9,084 bases of DNA from UBA8231 sp964512165 (GTDB lineage: Bacteria; Latescibacterota; UBA2968; UBA8231): the NCBI GenBank assembly GCA_964512165.1, contig CAZEHQ010000188.1, positions 1 through 9,084 on the forward strand, written 5' to 3'. This document shows positions 1 to 8,014 of the stretch, piece after piece. The first letter of the stretch is position 1. Every line of letters begins with the position of its first letter. Both the position numbers and the translations under genes were made by a program. The notes beneath the pieces are model-generated. The model was not told where the DNA came from, did no database searches, and saw only the letters and a list, made by a program, of their open reading frames with translations.

Positions 1-794
1 CCATCGCCACGGGGCTGAAGTCGGTGAACCCCGACCTGTCGGTGTGGGTCATCACCGGCGACGGCGACGGCCTCTCCATCGGCGGCAACCACCTGCTGCA
101 CTGCATCCGGCGCAACGTGGACGTCAAGATCGTGCTCTTCAACAACCAGGTGTACGGTCTGACCAAGGGCCAGTACTCGCCCACCTCCCTCCTCGGACAC
201 CGCGGCAAGTCGACCCCCTTGGGTTCGATCGACTACCCCCTCAACCCGATCTCGGTGGCCATCGGCGCCGAGGCGACCTTCGTGGCGCGCACGCAGGACA
301 CCCACACCAAGCATCTGCAGGAGGTCCTGCGGAGGGCCGCCTCCCACCGCGGCACTGCCTTCATCGAGGTCTTCCAGAACTGCGTGGTCTACCACCCCAC
401 CGCCTGGGACCACACGACCAAGGCCGACCTGCGCGACGACAACATCCTCTATCTCGAGGACGGGGAGCCGCTGATCTTCGGCAAGGACCGCGACAAGGGC
501 ATCCGCGTCAACGGCATGGTCCCCGAAGTCGTGCCCCTGGGCGACGCCGACCCGGGGGAGCTCGCCGTCCATCGCGAGGATCTCGACAACACCAGCTACG
601 CCTACATGCTCAGCCGCATGCNNNNNNNNNNGCTCCACCCCGAGTTCCCCCAGCCTTTCGGCGTGCTGCGGTCCGTGGAGCGGCCCTCGTACACGGACCT
701 GCTCGTCCACCAGGTGGAGGAGTCCCGCTCCCGACAGGGGGGAGGCGATCTCGCCGCCCTGCTGCACAGCAGCGACACCTGGACCGTGGAGTGA
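1..794 (+). CDS. korB: 2-oxoglutarate:ferredoxin oxidoreductase subunit beta (5' end outside window)
   Basis: This is the thiamine-diphosphate-binding beta subunit of a 2-oxoacid:ferredoxin oxidoreductase. With the alpha subunit it decarboxylates 2-oxoglutarate to succinyl-CoA, passing electrons to ferredoxin; the reverse reaction serves reductive TCA carbon fixation. The reading frame is open from base 3, so the N-terminus lies upstream. The ThDP/Mg motif begins with GDGDGLSIGGNH and ends at the FNN pair. The following VYGLTKGQYSPTS is typical of Kor rather than Por beta subunits. The C-terminal HPEFPQPFGV and VERPSYTDLL stretches also match KorB. Ten Ns interrupt the gene at 622-631, but the frame is the same on both sides. 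The alpha subunit (korA) is expected just upstream. The stop codon overlaps the next gene's start as GTGA, implying translational coupling. The substrate call (2-oxoglutarate rather than another 2-oxoacid) rests on motif similarity only. Confidence 0.9.
   Translation, partial: IATGLKSVNPDLSVWVITGDGDGLSIGGNHLLHCIRRNVDVKIVLFNNQVYGLTKGQYSPTSLLGHRGKSTPLGSIDYPLNPISVAIGAEATFVARTQDTHTKHLQEVLRRAASHRGTAFIEVFQNCVVYHPTAWDHTTKADLRDDNILYLEDGEPLIFGKDRDKGIRVNGMVPEVVPLGDADPGELAVHREDLDNTSYAYMLSRMXXXXLHPEFPQPFGVLRSVERPSYTDLLVHQVEESRSRQGGGDLAALLHSSDTWTVE
622..631. other. assembly gap (10 Ns) inside korB
   Basis: A run of ten N characters interrupts korB between the codons for SRM and LHPEF. The frame is preserved across it, which happens by chance one time in three. 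Round numbers of Ns are often placeholders, so the true length is unknown. In relatives as I recall them, the SRM-like segment lies close to the PEFP segment, so the real missing stretch may be shorter than ten bases. Confidence 0.95.
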
Positions 795-1342
795 CCCCCT
801 TGGAGGCCGCCTCCCAAGTCGCCTTGTGCCCGGCCTGTGGGCACGCCAACATGGCAGGGACGGACCCGTGCGAGGAGTGCGGCCAGAGCCTGGTCGCCCC
901 CGCGGAGGTCGAAGAGGGGGAGTCCTCGATCCTGCTGCAACCGCTTCTGAGCCTCAACCCCCGCCTTCCCGAGAGCGTCGAGCGCCACACCTCCCTGGCA
1001 GAGGCGATCTCGCGGCTCAAGGGCCGCAACGTGGGCTGCGTGCTGGTCACCAACCCCGGCGGCGAGCTCGTGGGGATCTTCACCGAGCGCGATGTGCTCT
1101 ACCGCGTGGCCGGCCTGATCGAGGACCTGGAGGCGGTGCCGTTGGAGAGCCTGATGACGCCCGGACCGACGGCGCTGAAGCCCTCCGACCCGGTAAGCCG
1201 CGCCCTCCACATGATGGCGGTCCACGGCTTCCGCCATGTGCCGCTGGTGGACGAGGACTGGTGCCCCGTGGGATTCATCTCCCTGCGGGACATCCTCATC
1301 TTCATGGAAGAGAACTTCACGCGCCCCGGGGACGATCGCTGA
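791..1342 (+). CDS. zinc-ribbon and CBS-domain-pair protein
   Basis: This 183-aa protein starts at a GTG that overlaps the korB stop (GTGA). An ATG at 851 would cut off half of the zinc ribbon, so the GTG is preferred. Residues 13-30 hold C-x2-C-x10-C-x2-C (Cys13, 16, 27, 30), a rubredoxin-like zinc knuckle. Two CBS motifs follow, at about 53-107 (ending GIFTERDVLYRV) and 118-176 (HVPLVDEDWCPVGFISLRDIL). CBS pairs (Bateman modules) bind adenine nucleotides such as AMP, ATP, NAD or SAM and act as energy sensors. No catalytic domain is attached, so it is probably a soluble regulatory or adaptor protein. Its coupling to korB suggests that it monitors or tunes the oxidoreductase, but this is inference. 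The ligand and partner are unknown. Confidence 0.88.
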   Translation: MTPLEAASQVALCPACGHANMAGTDPCEECGQSLVAPAEVEEGESSILLQPLLSLNPRLPESVERHTSLAEAISRLKGRNVGCVLVTNPGGELVGIFTERDVLYRVAGLIEDLEAVPLESLMTPGPTALKPSDPVSRALHMMAVHGFRHVPLVDEDWCPVGFISLRDILIFMEENFTRPGDDR

Positions 1343-1377
1343 GCGTGTCCGTCCCCGCGGGGCGAGGGGAGCAGCCC

Positions 1378-1848
1378 ATGAGGCGGATATCAGGCTTTGC
1401 CGCCGCCCTCGGCCTTCTCTTCGGGGCCCTTCCGGCGGCCTCGGAGCTCGCCGACGTCGAGCTGGACAAACCCAGGACCGTAACCCAGAGGGAGTGGCTC
1501 AGCCTGCGCCTGCAGGTGCTCGGGCTGCAGGTCTCCTATCCCGCCTACCGCGTCGGGCTCGAGCTCGCCGAGGGCAACAAGGTGCGCTTCGTCCTGTGGA
1601 TCAGCACCCCCATGGCGGAGCATCTTCAGGAGTCCGGCCGCCGGGAGTCGGCGCGCCTCCTCACCTACCATGCCGAGGGCATTCGCACCCGCGTGGAAGA
1701 GATGCTCGAAGCGGACTTCCCGAACCTGTGGAAGGGCTACCAGGAGCGCTCCGACTTCGGCGGCCAGTTCATGGCTCCGGGCGACGAGGTGGAGGACCCG
1801 CCTCAACGCTGGGCGCGCTGGCACAAGGGCGCCTTTCGCTGGGACTGA
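1378..1848 (+). CDS. small exported protein of unknown function
   Basis: This 156-aa protein begins at an ATG with a strong Shine-Dalgarno, GAGGGGAG at 1364-1371, six bases upstream. The N-terminus has a classical signal peptide: MRR, then a hydrophobic, Ala/Leu-rich core to about residue 19, then a likely cleavage site around residues 20-22 (LPAAS). The mature part has no cysteine and no second membrane segment, so it is predicted to be a soluble periplasmic protein of about 135 residues. It is mixed alpha/beta with an aromatic, charged C-terminus (RWARWHKGAFRWD). I do not recognise the family. It lies 35 nt after the CBS gene on the same strand and may be the last gene of the korB operon. 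Conserved-looking landmarks are WLSLRLQVLGLQVSYPAYRVG (about 40-60) and the LWKGYQERSDFGGQF region (about 117-131). Confidence 0.8.
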   Translation: MRRISGFAAALGLLFGALPAASELADVELDKPRTVTQREWLSLRLQVLGLQVSYPAYRVGLELAEGNKVRFVLWISTPMAEHLQESGRRESARLLTYHAEGIRTRVEEMLEADFPNLWKGYQERSDFGGQFMAPGDEVEDPPQRWARWHKGAFRWD

Positions 1849-1874
1849 AGGTCCCTGACCCCTCACTCGGGGTC
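1841..1874. terminator. twin hairpins at convergent gene junction (possible bidirectional terminator)
   Basis: Two perfect inverted repeats sit between the convergent genes. GGGAC (1841-1845) pairs with GTCCC (1851-1855) around the upstream gene's TGA. GACCCC (1857-1862) pairs with GGGGTC (1869-1874) around a 6-nt loop that holds the minus-strand gene's stop. Neither is followed by a T tract on either strand, so this is not a canonical intrinsic terminator. It could act in both directions with Rho or simply block read-through. The second stem is the stronger, at six GC-rich pairs. Confidence 0.4.
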
Positions 1875-2099
1875 GCGAGTCGATCCGATGCCCTCCACCG
1901 ATTCGGCCAGGGTGATCGCCTTGTCGATCACCGGCCTCTCGGTGGTGATGATCCAGCCTTCGATCGTCTCTCCAAAGACGACGATCTGCTTCGGCACCGC
2001 CTCGATCACCCCGGCCTTGCCGCCGTGCCGCTCCCGGTCGACGCAGAAGAAGGTGTGACGGCGGGTCACGCCTCTCTCTTCGATCTCCGTCCCTGACAT
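1863..2099 (-). CDS. 78-aa hypothetical protein, last gene of hemE operon
   Basis: This short minus-strand gene starts at an ATG only 2 nt after the hemE stop. It has a good Shine-Dalgarno (GGGAG) about eight bases upstream, inside the end of hemE. That site sets the start and makes expression with hemE likely. The 78-residue product has no signal peptide or membrane segment. It is alpha/beta with a hydrophobic strand-like core, IVVFGETIEGWIITTERPVI (residues 39-58), which resembles a small beta-rich fold, followed by a helix-like acidic tail. There is one cysteine (Cys19, in HTFFCVDRE). I do not recognise a family. A longer open frame extends upstream of this start, but it is antisense-like shadow within hemE and was not used. 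Whether the protein takes part in tetrapyrrole metabolism is unknown; only the linkage suggests it. Confidence 0.7.
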   Translation of the reverse strand: MSGTEIEERGVTRRHTFFCVDRERHGGKAGVIEAVPKQIVVFGETIEGWIITTERPVIDKAITLAESVEGIGSTRDPE

Positions 2100-2101
2100 T
2101 C

Positions 2102-3142
2102 TCAGCTCTCCCGGCCGTATCCCTGGACCGTCTCGACCAGCCGGACCACGCTGGCGTACGGAGTCTCCGGATGGACCCCGTGTCCCAGGTTGAACAGGTG
2201 AGGGTACCCCTCGGTGGTCCGCAGCAGCCGCCGGACCTCCTCCTCCACCCGGTCGGGGTGGGCGAAGAGCCGCGCCGGGTCGAGGTTTCCCTGCAGGGGG
2301 ACCCGGCCCTCCCAGCGGCGGAACAGGGCGCCCAGATCGGTGCGCCAGTCCAGGGAGAGGACATCCGCGCCGACCCGGTCGAGGGCGTCGACGAGGTGGG
2401 CGGCGTGGTTGGCGTAGTAGATGGCCGGCACGCCCAGGGCGTCGAGGTGGCGGAAGATGCGTTGCAGACGGGGGAGGACGACGGACTCGAAGTCCGCCAG
2501 CGACAGGCTCCCCACCCAGGTGTCGAACAACTGCAGGGCCTGGGCGCCGGCGCGAACCTGCATGGACAGATAGTCGATGCTCACCTCGGTGAGCCTGTCG
2601 AGCAGCCCCAGGGCGGTGGACGGGTCGCACTGCAGCAGCCGCCGGTAGCCGCTGAACTCCCGCGAGCGGGGCCCGCCTTCGGCCATGTAGGTGGCCAGGG
2701 TGAAAGGCGCCCCCGCGAATCCGATGAGGGGGACCTCCGCGGGGAGCCGCTGGCGCACGCGGCCGATCGTCTCGGCCACGTGGCCGAGGTCGCGCTCGGA
2801 GTCGATCTCCCGGAGCCGTGCCAGGTCCGCGGCGCCGGCCACGTGGTACTCGAGGACCGGAGCGGGCGAGAAGGTGACGGCGCAGCCCATGGGATCGACG
2901 GGCGTGAAGATGTCGGCGAAGAGGATGGCGGCATCGACGCCGAGGAGCTCGATGGGCATGAGGGTTACGTCGGCGGCCACCCCGGGATCCCGGAACATGG
3001 CCTCCATCGAGCCGATGCGCTTCTTGAGATCGCGGTACGGGGCGAGGATGCGTCCGGCCTGACGCATGAGCCAGACCGGACGCCGGGGGCCGGCCCGTCC
3101 GCGGCAGGCGGTGAGAAACAGGGGCTCTTCGGCGGGGGTCAA
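2102..3142 (-). CDS. hemE: uroporphyrinogen decarboxylase
   Basis: HemE removes the four acetate carboxyl groups of uroporphyrinogen III to give coproporphyrinogen III in the cytoplasmic heme pathway. The length of 346 aa is normal. Family motifs are intact: PVWLMRQAGR (Arg27, Arg31, substrate carboxylate binding), LFADIFTPVDPMG with the catalytic Asp77, GAPFTLATYMAEG with Tyr152, QLFDTWVGSLS (about 204-214), VPLQGNLDP, and FNLGHGVHPETP with His321. The start is a TTG. It is the only usable start between the in-frame stop at 3176-3178 and the essential RQAGR motif. There is no convincing Shine-Dalgarno; the upstream gene stops 16 nt before, so translation is probably coupled to it. A small unknown gene follows after 2 nt. 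Confidence 0.96.
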   Translation of the reverse strand: MTPAEEPLFLTACRGRAGPRRPVWLMRQAGRILAPYRDLKKRIGSMEAMFRDPGVAADVTLMPIELLGVDAAILFADIFTPVDPMGCAVTFSPAPVLEYHVAGAADLARLREIDSERDLGHVAETIGRVRQRLPAEVPLIGFAGAPFTLATYMAEGGPRSREFSGYRRLLQCDPSTALGLLDRLTEVSIDYLSMQVRAGAQALQLFDTWVGSLSLADFESVVLPRLQRIFRHLDALGVPAIYYANHAAHLVDALDRVGADVLSLDWRTDLGALFRRWEGRVPLQGNLDPARLFAHPDRVEEEVRRLLRTTEGYPHLFNLGHGVHPETPYASVVRLVETVQGYGRES

Positions 3143-3158
3143 CGCGCCGGCCGGAGGA

Positions 3159-5951
3159 TCACTTCCCGGGCTCGATCATCCACTCGGGAAGGGTGATGCG
3201 GTAGCGGCAGACATCCTCCTGCGGCGCCAGACGGATGCCCTCCGCCGAGGCGTTGGACGACACCACTTCCGGCTCCTCCGCATCGTCCCGGAAGGCGAGG
3301 ACCCGCAGGGGCGGCATGCGGCGGTCCTTCCACAGGTGGGTGGGGTCGACCTCGAGGGGCTCCTCGCAGTCGAGGGGGTAGACGTCGATGACCCAGTCCT
3401 CGTGGGTGAGGACGGCGGCGCCGTCGAGGGTCAGGGGGCCCATGGTCATGCGGTGGCCCCGAGTGTCGCAGTAGAGATACTCGGCACAGGCGGCGTAGTC
3501 GATCCGCCCCGATCCGGCATCGGCCGAATAGACGAGGAGGCCGCCGGGACCCCGGGCGAGGAAGGAGGCCGGCGGCAGACGGTAGGAGGTCTCCTCGTCC
3601 GCCTCGATGACCCACTCCTCCTCGCGGGCGCCGTTGACGTGGACCTGCAGGCCGTTGGCGTAGACCACGCGGATCTGGCTGAGCTCATGAGCGCCGGCCA
3701 CCAGGGCCTCGGTGGTCTCGAGCAGGTTGCCGCCGCGCTGGTAGTGGATCGATTCGGGCCTCACCCCCAGGTAGTGGTCCTGGAGAGCGTGCAGCATGTA
3801 GTAGGTCTTGGCCACCGCGGGCAGGCCCCATCGCTCCAGGTCCGGCAGCAGTCCGGCGTGGCCGTAGGCGACGACGGCGGCCAGGTAGCGGTCGAACCAG
3901 GCGCTGCGGGCGTGGCGCTCCTCCGTGGGGATCGTCTCGCCGTAGTACTCCTCCGGGGAGCCGAGGCCGGCGTCGGTCTGGCGGTCGTGCAGCCAGCCGA
4001 GAGCGAAGTCGACGAGGAGCGGCTGCTGCGCCGGGGACTCGCCCCGGAGACAGCCCACCGCGCCCGAGAGCAGGCCGGCGTACAGCCAGTGGTTGCCGCC
4101 GTCGGCCACCACCGGAACGTCCTGCCGGCGGAGGGCGGCGAGCAGCTCCTGCTCGCACTGCCAGGTGTGGCGGAAGCTCGCGGGCGCCGCCAGGCGGACG
4201 TCCCGGTCGAGACGGGTCCAGGGCGGCGCGGCGGCGTGATCGGTGAGGTACACCGCCGAGGCCCCGTAGCGCTCGACGAGCCGCTCGACGCGTCCCGGGG
4301 CCAGAGGCGCGGCCGCTTCCGGCTTGAGCAGGTAGCGCCCCGGGCCGGTCACCGTGTAGTCGCCCGACTCGTCGAGGGCGGCGGGGGCCTCCGGCCACGC
4401 CTCGTCGAGGGGGGAGATCTGCCGGAAGGAGGCGTTCAAGGCGTACTCGTAGCCGAGCTCGCGAACCGCCTCGAGGTACTCCAGGAAGGCGTCGTCGCCG
4501 CCCTTGGCCTCGGCTCCCACCGTGTCGATGGCCGGGCCCCCGAGGCCGTCGTGCCAGGTCGACTCGGGATGGAGCACCAGCAGGTCGCGCAGGCCGACCT
4601 GGCGGTACATGCGCAGGCGCTCGTAGGCCTCGATGTAGGCCTCCTCGCCCGCCTCCATCTCCGGCAGCTGGCACCAGATCGACCGCTTGGAGAGCGGCGC
4701 CGGCCCCTCGGCTTCGTCCACGGGGGGACGGGACGGCAGGACCTCCTCGAACCGGCGCGACACCGTGAGGACCCAGCGTTCGTGCAGGGTGGCCCGGCGG
4801 CCGTCGGAAGCGGGCAGGTAGCGGCAGCCGCCGTTCAGGTGCATGAGCTGGTCGGCCTCGGCGGGGACCGCGTGCAGGGAGGAGGCCCGGGACCGGCACC
4901 AGTCGAGACAGCTGCTGACGAAGACTCCGGAGGTACACAGCACGTTGGGCTGCCGGTCTCCGAGATTGAGGTAGGGGACCTGAATCAGGCGCGGATGGAT
5001 CGCTCCCACCACGTACCCGAGCTCGACACCGGAGGCCCGGCCGCCGCCGCCTTCGAGCTCGACGACGAGGGACTTGCTCTGGATGTGGATCCGGTAGAGA
5101 AAGTCGGCCAACTCGCTTCCCCGGCGGAACTGCCACCGCGCCTCGACGGCGTCGCCCACCCGCTCGCAGCTGACGAAGTGGCGCTCGATCTCCTCGTCCT
5201 CGGGGCTCCACTCCCGCCCTTCCATGGAGACGGTGATGCCGCCGTCCTCGGCCAGCTTGATGGCGTCGCCGTTGTTGATCTCCACCTCGAAGTCGGAGAG
5301 GTTCCCCTCGATCGGGGTGTACACGTAGCGCACCACAGCCGACAGGGAACGCGCCTCGAAGACGAAGGAGATGCCGTCCTTCTGGATGGAGTTCGTCACC
5401 TCCTCGGAGGTGGTGGGCTGCATCGAGGCGGGCTCCCCCGAGGCCGCCGGCGGGAGGGGCTGGGTGTCCTCCGCCTCGAAGGCGAGCCCCGAGAGGGTGA
5501 TGTCGGCGGTCTCGCGGTGAAAGAGGCCGCGGATCGCCAGCCCGGCGACGCTCGCTCCCGAGGGCAGGGTGCGGCGCAGCAGGTGACGGCCGGAGAAGTC
5601 GAGCCGGCCCATCGATCGCTCCTGGCCTCCGCCCAGGAGGACGAACAGCTCGGGCGCCTGGGAGTCGCCGGGGCCGGGGGCCTCGATCCACAGCCGGAGG
5701 GCGGCCGTGCCGGCGGGAACGGGGAGTGGGTGCGGGGCACCGACGACGGCCTCGCCGGCGCCGGTGCAGGAGATGAGGAGGCCGGTCTCACCCTCGGGCG
5801 AGGCCTCGCCCGACAGTCCTTCCCGGAAGTCGACCTCCCAGGAGCCGGCATCCTCCACCGGGGAAAGGCCGGGCTCCGGCCCCGGTCCCGCCTCGGCGGG
5901 ACCGGGACGTCTGGCAGTCTCGATCTCCTCGCCGAGGTGAGAAAGCGTCAT
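3159..5951 (-). CDS. glycoside-hydrolase-like multidomain protein, family not identified
   Basis: This 930-aa protein starts at an ATG with AGAAGG (5957-5962) five bases upstream. No signal peptide is visible; residues 10-35 are a Pro/Gly-rich stretch, so a cytoplasmic location is likely. Inferred architecture: a jelly-roll-like, carbohydrate-binding-type beta domain (about 38-160), a linker, a large beta-sandwich (about 190-400), a TIM-barrel-like region (about 420-720), and a C-terminal beta domain (about 760-930). The barrel shows repeated strand ends such as LRDLLVLHPESTWHDG, GYEYALNASFRQISPL, SAVYLTDHAAAPPW (Asp571) and VPVVADGGNHWLYAGL (Asp617, His621, Trp622). These are reminiscent of retaining glycosidase barrels in which acidic residues at strand ends act on sugars. 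The order sandwich, barrel, beta domain matches several GH clans. The substrate, and whether it is catalytic at all, are unknown. It leads an operon into hemE 16 nt downstream, an unusual partnership. Confidence 0.88.
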   Translation of the reverse strand: MTLSHLGEEIETARRPGPAEAGPGPEPGLSPVEDAGSWEVDFREGLSGEASPEGETGLLISCTGAGEAVVGAPHPLPVPAGTAALRLWIEAPGPGDSQAPELFVLLGGGQERSMGRLDFSGRHLLRRTLPSGASVAGLAIRGLFHRETADITLSGLAFEAEDTQPLPPAASGEPASMQPTTSEEVTNSIQKDGISFVFEARSLSAVVRYVYTPIEGNLSDFEVEINNGDAIKLAEDGGITVSMEGREWSPEDEEIERHFVSCERVGDAVEARWQFRRGSELADFLYRIHIQSKSLVVELEGGGGRASGVELGYVVGAIHPRLIQVPYLNLGDRQPNVLCTSGVFVSSCLDWCRSRASSLHAVPAEADQLMHLNGGCRYLPASDGRRATLHERWVLTVSRRFEEVLPSRPPVDEAEGPAPLSKRSIWCQLPEMEAGEEAYIEAYERLRMYRQVGLRDLLVLHPESTWHDGLGGPAIDTVGAEAKGGDDAFLEYLEAVRELGYEYALNASFRQISPLDEAWPEAPAALDESGDYTVTGPGRYLLKPEAAAPLAPGRVERLVERYGASAVYLTDHAAAPPWTRLDRDVRLAAPASFRHTWQCEQELLAALRRQDVPVVADGGNHWLYAGLLSGAVGCLRGESPAQQPLLVDFALGWLHDRQTDAGLGSPEEYYGETIPTEERHARSAWFDRYLAAVVAYGHAGLLPDLERWGLPAVAKTYYMLHALQDHYLGVRPESIHYQRGGNLLETTEALVAGAHELSQIRVVYANGLQVHVNGAREEEWVIEADEETSYRLPPASFLARGPGGLLVYSADAGSGRIDYAACAEYLYCDTRGHRMTMGPLTLDGAAVLTHEDWVIDVYPLDCEEPLEVDPTHLWKDRRMPPLRVLAFRDDAEEPEVVSSNASAEGIRLAPQEDVCRYRITLPEWMIEPGK

Positions 5952-5974
5952 GACATCCTTCTGATTTTCGGGGG

Positions 5975-5988
5975 CTGCCGGGCGGCAG
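5975..5988 (-). promoter_or_regulatory. small leader hairpin before the glycosidase-like gene
   Basis: CTGCC (5975-5979) and GGCAG (5984-5988) form a perfect five-pair GC stem with a four-base loop. It lies between the predicted transcription start near 6011 and the Shine-Dalgarno at 5957-5962. It may tune translation or message stability. At five pairs the stem is short enough to occur by chance in GC-rich DNA. Confidence 0.25.
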
Positions 5989-5998
5989 GTGAATTCGA

Positions 5999-6010
5999 TT
6001 CCGAACGGAA
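5999..6010. promoter_or_regulatory. dyad TTCCG-AA-CGGAA at the minus-strand transcription start
   Basis: A perfect inverted repeat with five-base arms and a two-base spacer sits at about +1 to +12 of the predicted minus-strand promoter. The spacer is too short for an RNA hairpin loop, so a protein-binding operator is the better reading. A repressor bound here would block transcription of the glycosidase-like gene, hemE and the small gene. The regulator is unknown. Confidence 0.3.
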
Positions 6011-6017
6011 ACAGATG

Positions 6018-6045
6018 AAGCTAGACGTTCTCCTCGAGGTGTCAA
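6018..6045 (-). promoter_or_regulatory. sigma70-type promoter for the glycosidase-like/hemE operon
   Basis: On the minus strand a perfect -35 hexamer, TTGACA (6045 to 6040), is followed after 16 bases by TAGCTT (6023 to 6018), which matches TATAAT at three of six positions. Transcription would start near 6011, giving a leader of about 60 nt. The -35 is strong and the -10 weak, consistent with a regulated promoter. Confidence 0.45.
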
Positions 6046-6159
6046 GCAGATCGGGCCTCAAGGAGCCTCGCCCTGGGTCTCCTCCATTTGTCGACAAGGT
6101 TGATATGCAGGGGGCTAATCGATTGCGGAAGAATGAATTGAACGCATGTCCCCATTGGT

Positions 6160-6188
6160 TTGACAGGAGCGGGGGACACCCATACACT
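6160..6188 (+). promoter_or_regulatory. sigma70-type promoter for lepA (predicted leaderless transcript)
   Basis: A perfect TTGACA (6160-6165) is followed by an optimal 17-base spacer and TACACT (6183-6188), which matches TATAAT at four of six positions. The usual start distance of about seven bases puts +1 at 6195 or 6196, on the lepA ATG. This agrees with the absence of a Shine-Dalgarno close to that ATG. Confidence 0.6.
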
Positions 6189-6195
6189 CGCTGTC

Positions 6196-7997
<1,802 letters not shown>

Positions 7998-7998
<1 letters not shown>

Positions 7999-8014
7999 GC
8001 GGCCGGGGACCGCC
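7998..8014 (+). promoter_or_regulatory. hairpin presenting the weak ribosome binding site of the SPase-like gene
   Basis: GGCGG (7998-8002) pairs with CCGCC (8010-8014), directly abutting the ATG at 8015. The weak Shine-Dalgarno GGGGA (8005-8009) lies in the seven-base loop. The stem could limit initiation unless ribosomes leaving lepA, which stops at 7998, unfold it. This would couple the two genes. It is a five-pair stem, so low confidence. Confidence 0.3.

Larger units (their letters stand above)
5952..6195. promoter_or_regulatory. divergent intergenic control region
   Basis: These 244 bases separate two divergently transcribed units and are clearly less GC-rich than the flanking genes. 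They hold one promoter candidate per strand and small inverted repeats. No gene, tRNA or riboswitch is visible. Other short dyads are TTGTCGACAA at 6088-6097 and AATCGATT at 6117-6124, both perfect palindromes between the two promoters, which could be operator half-sites or chance. Confidence 0.75.

Noticed and set aside
44..790. Upstream in-frame extension of the CBS protein gene through korB
   Set aside because: The extension is Arg/Pro/Gly-rich shadow of korB in another frame. The zinc ribbon beginning just after GTG 791 marks the real N-terminus.
1390..2364. Minus-strand open frame of 324 codons
   Set aside because: It overlaps the exported-protein gene, the small gene and hemE in a different frame and has no family motifs.
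6160..6195. TTG start for lepA adding 12 residues
   Set aside because: LepA proteins normally begin a few residues before RNFxIIAHIDHGKS, as with ATG 6196. The TTG is part of the -35 hexamer TTGACA.
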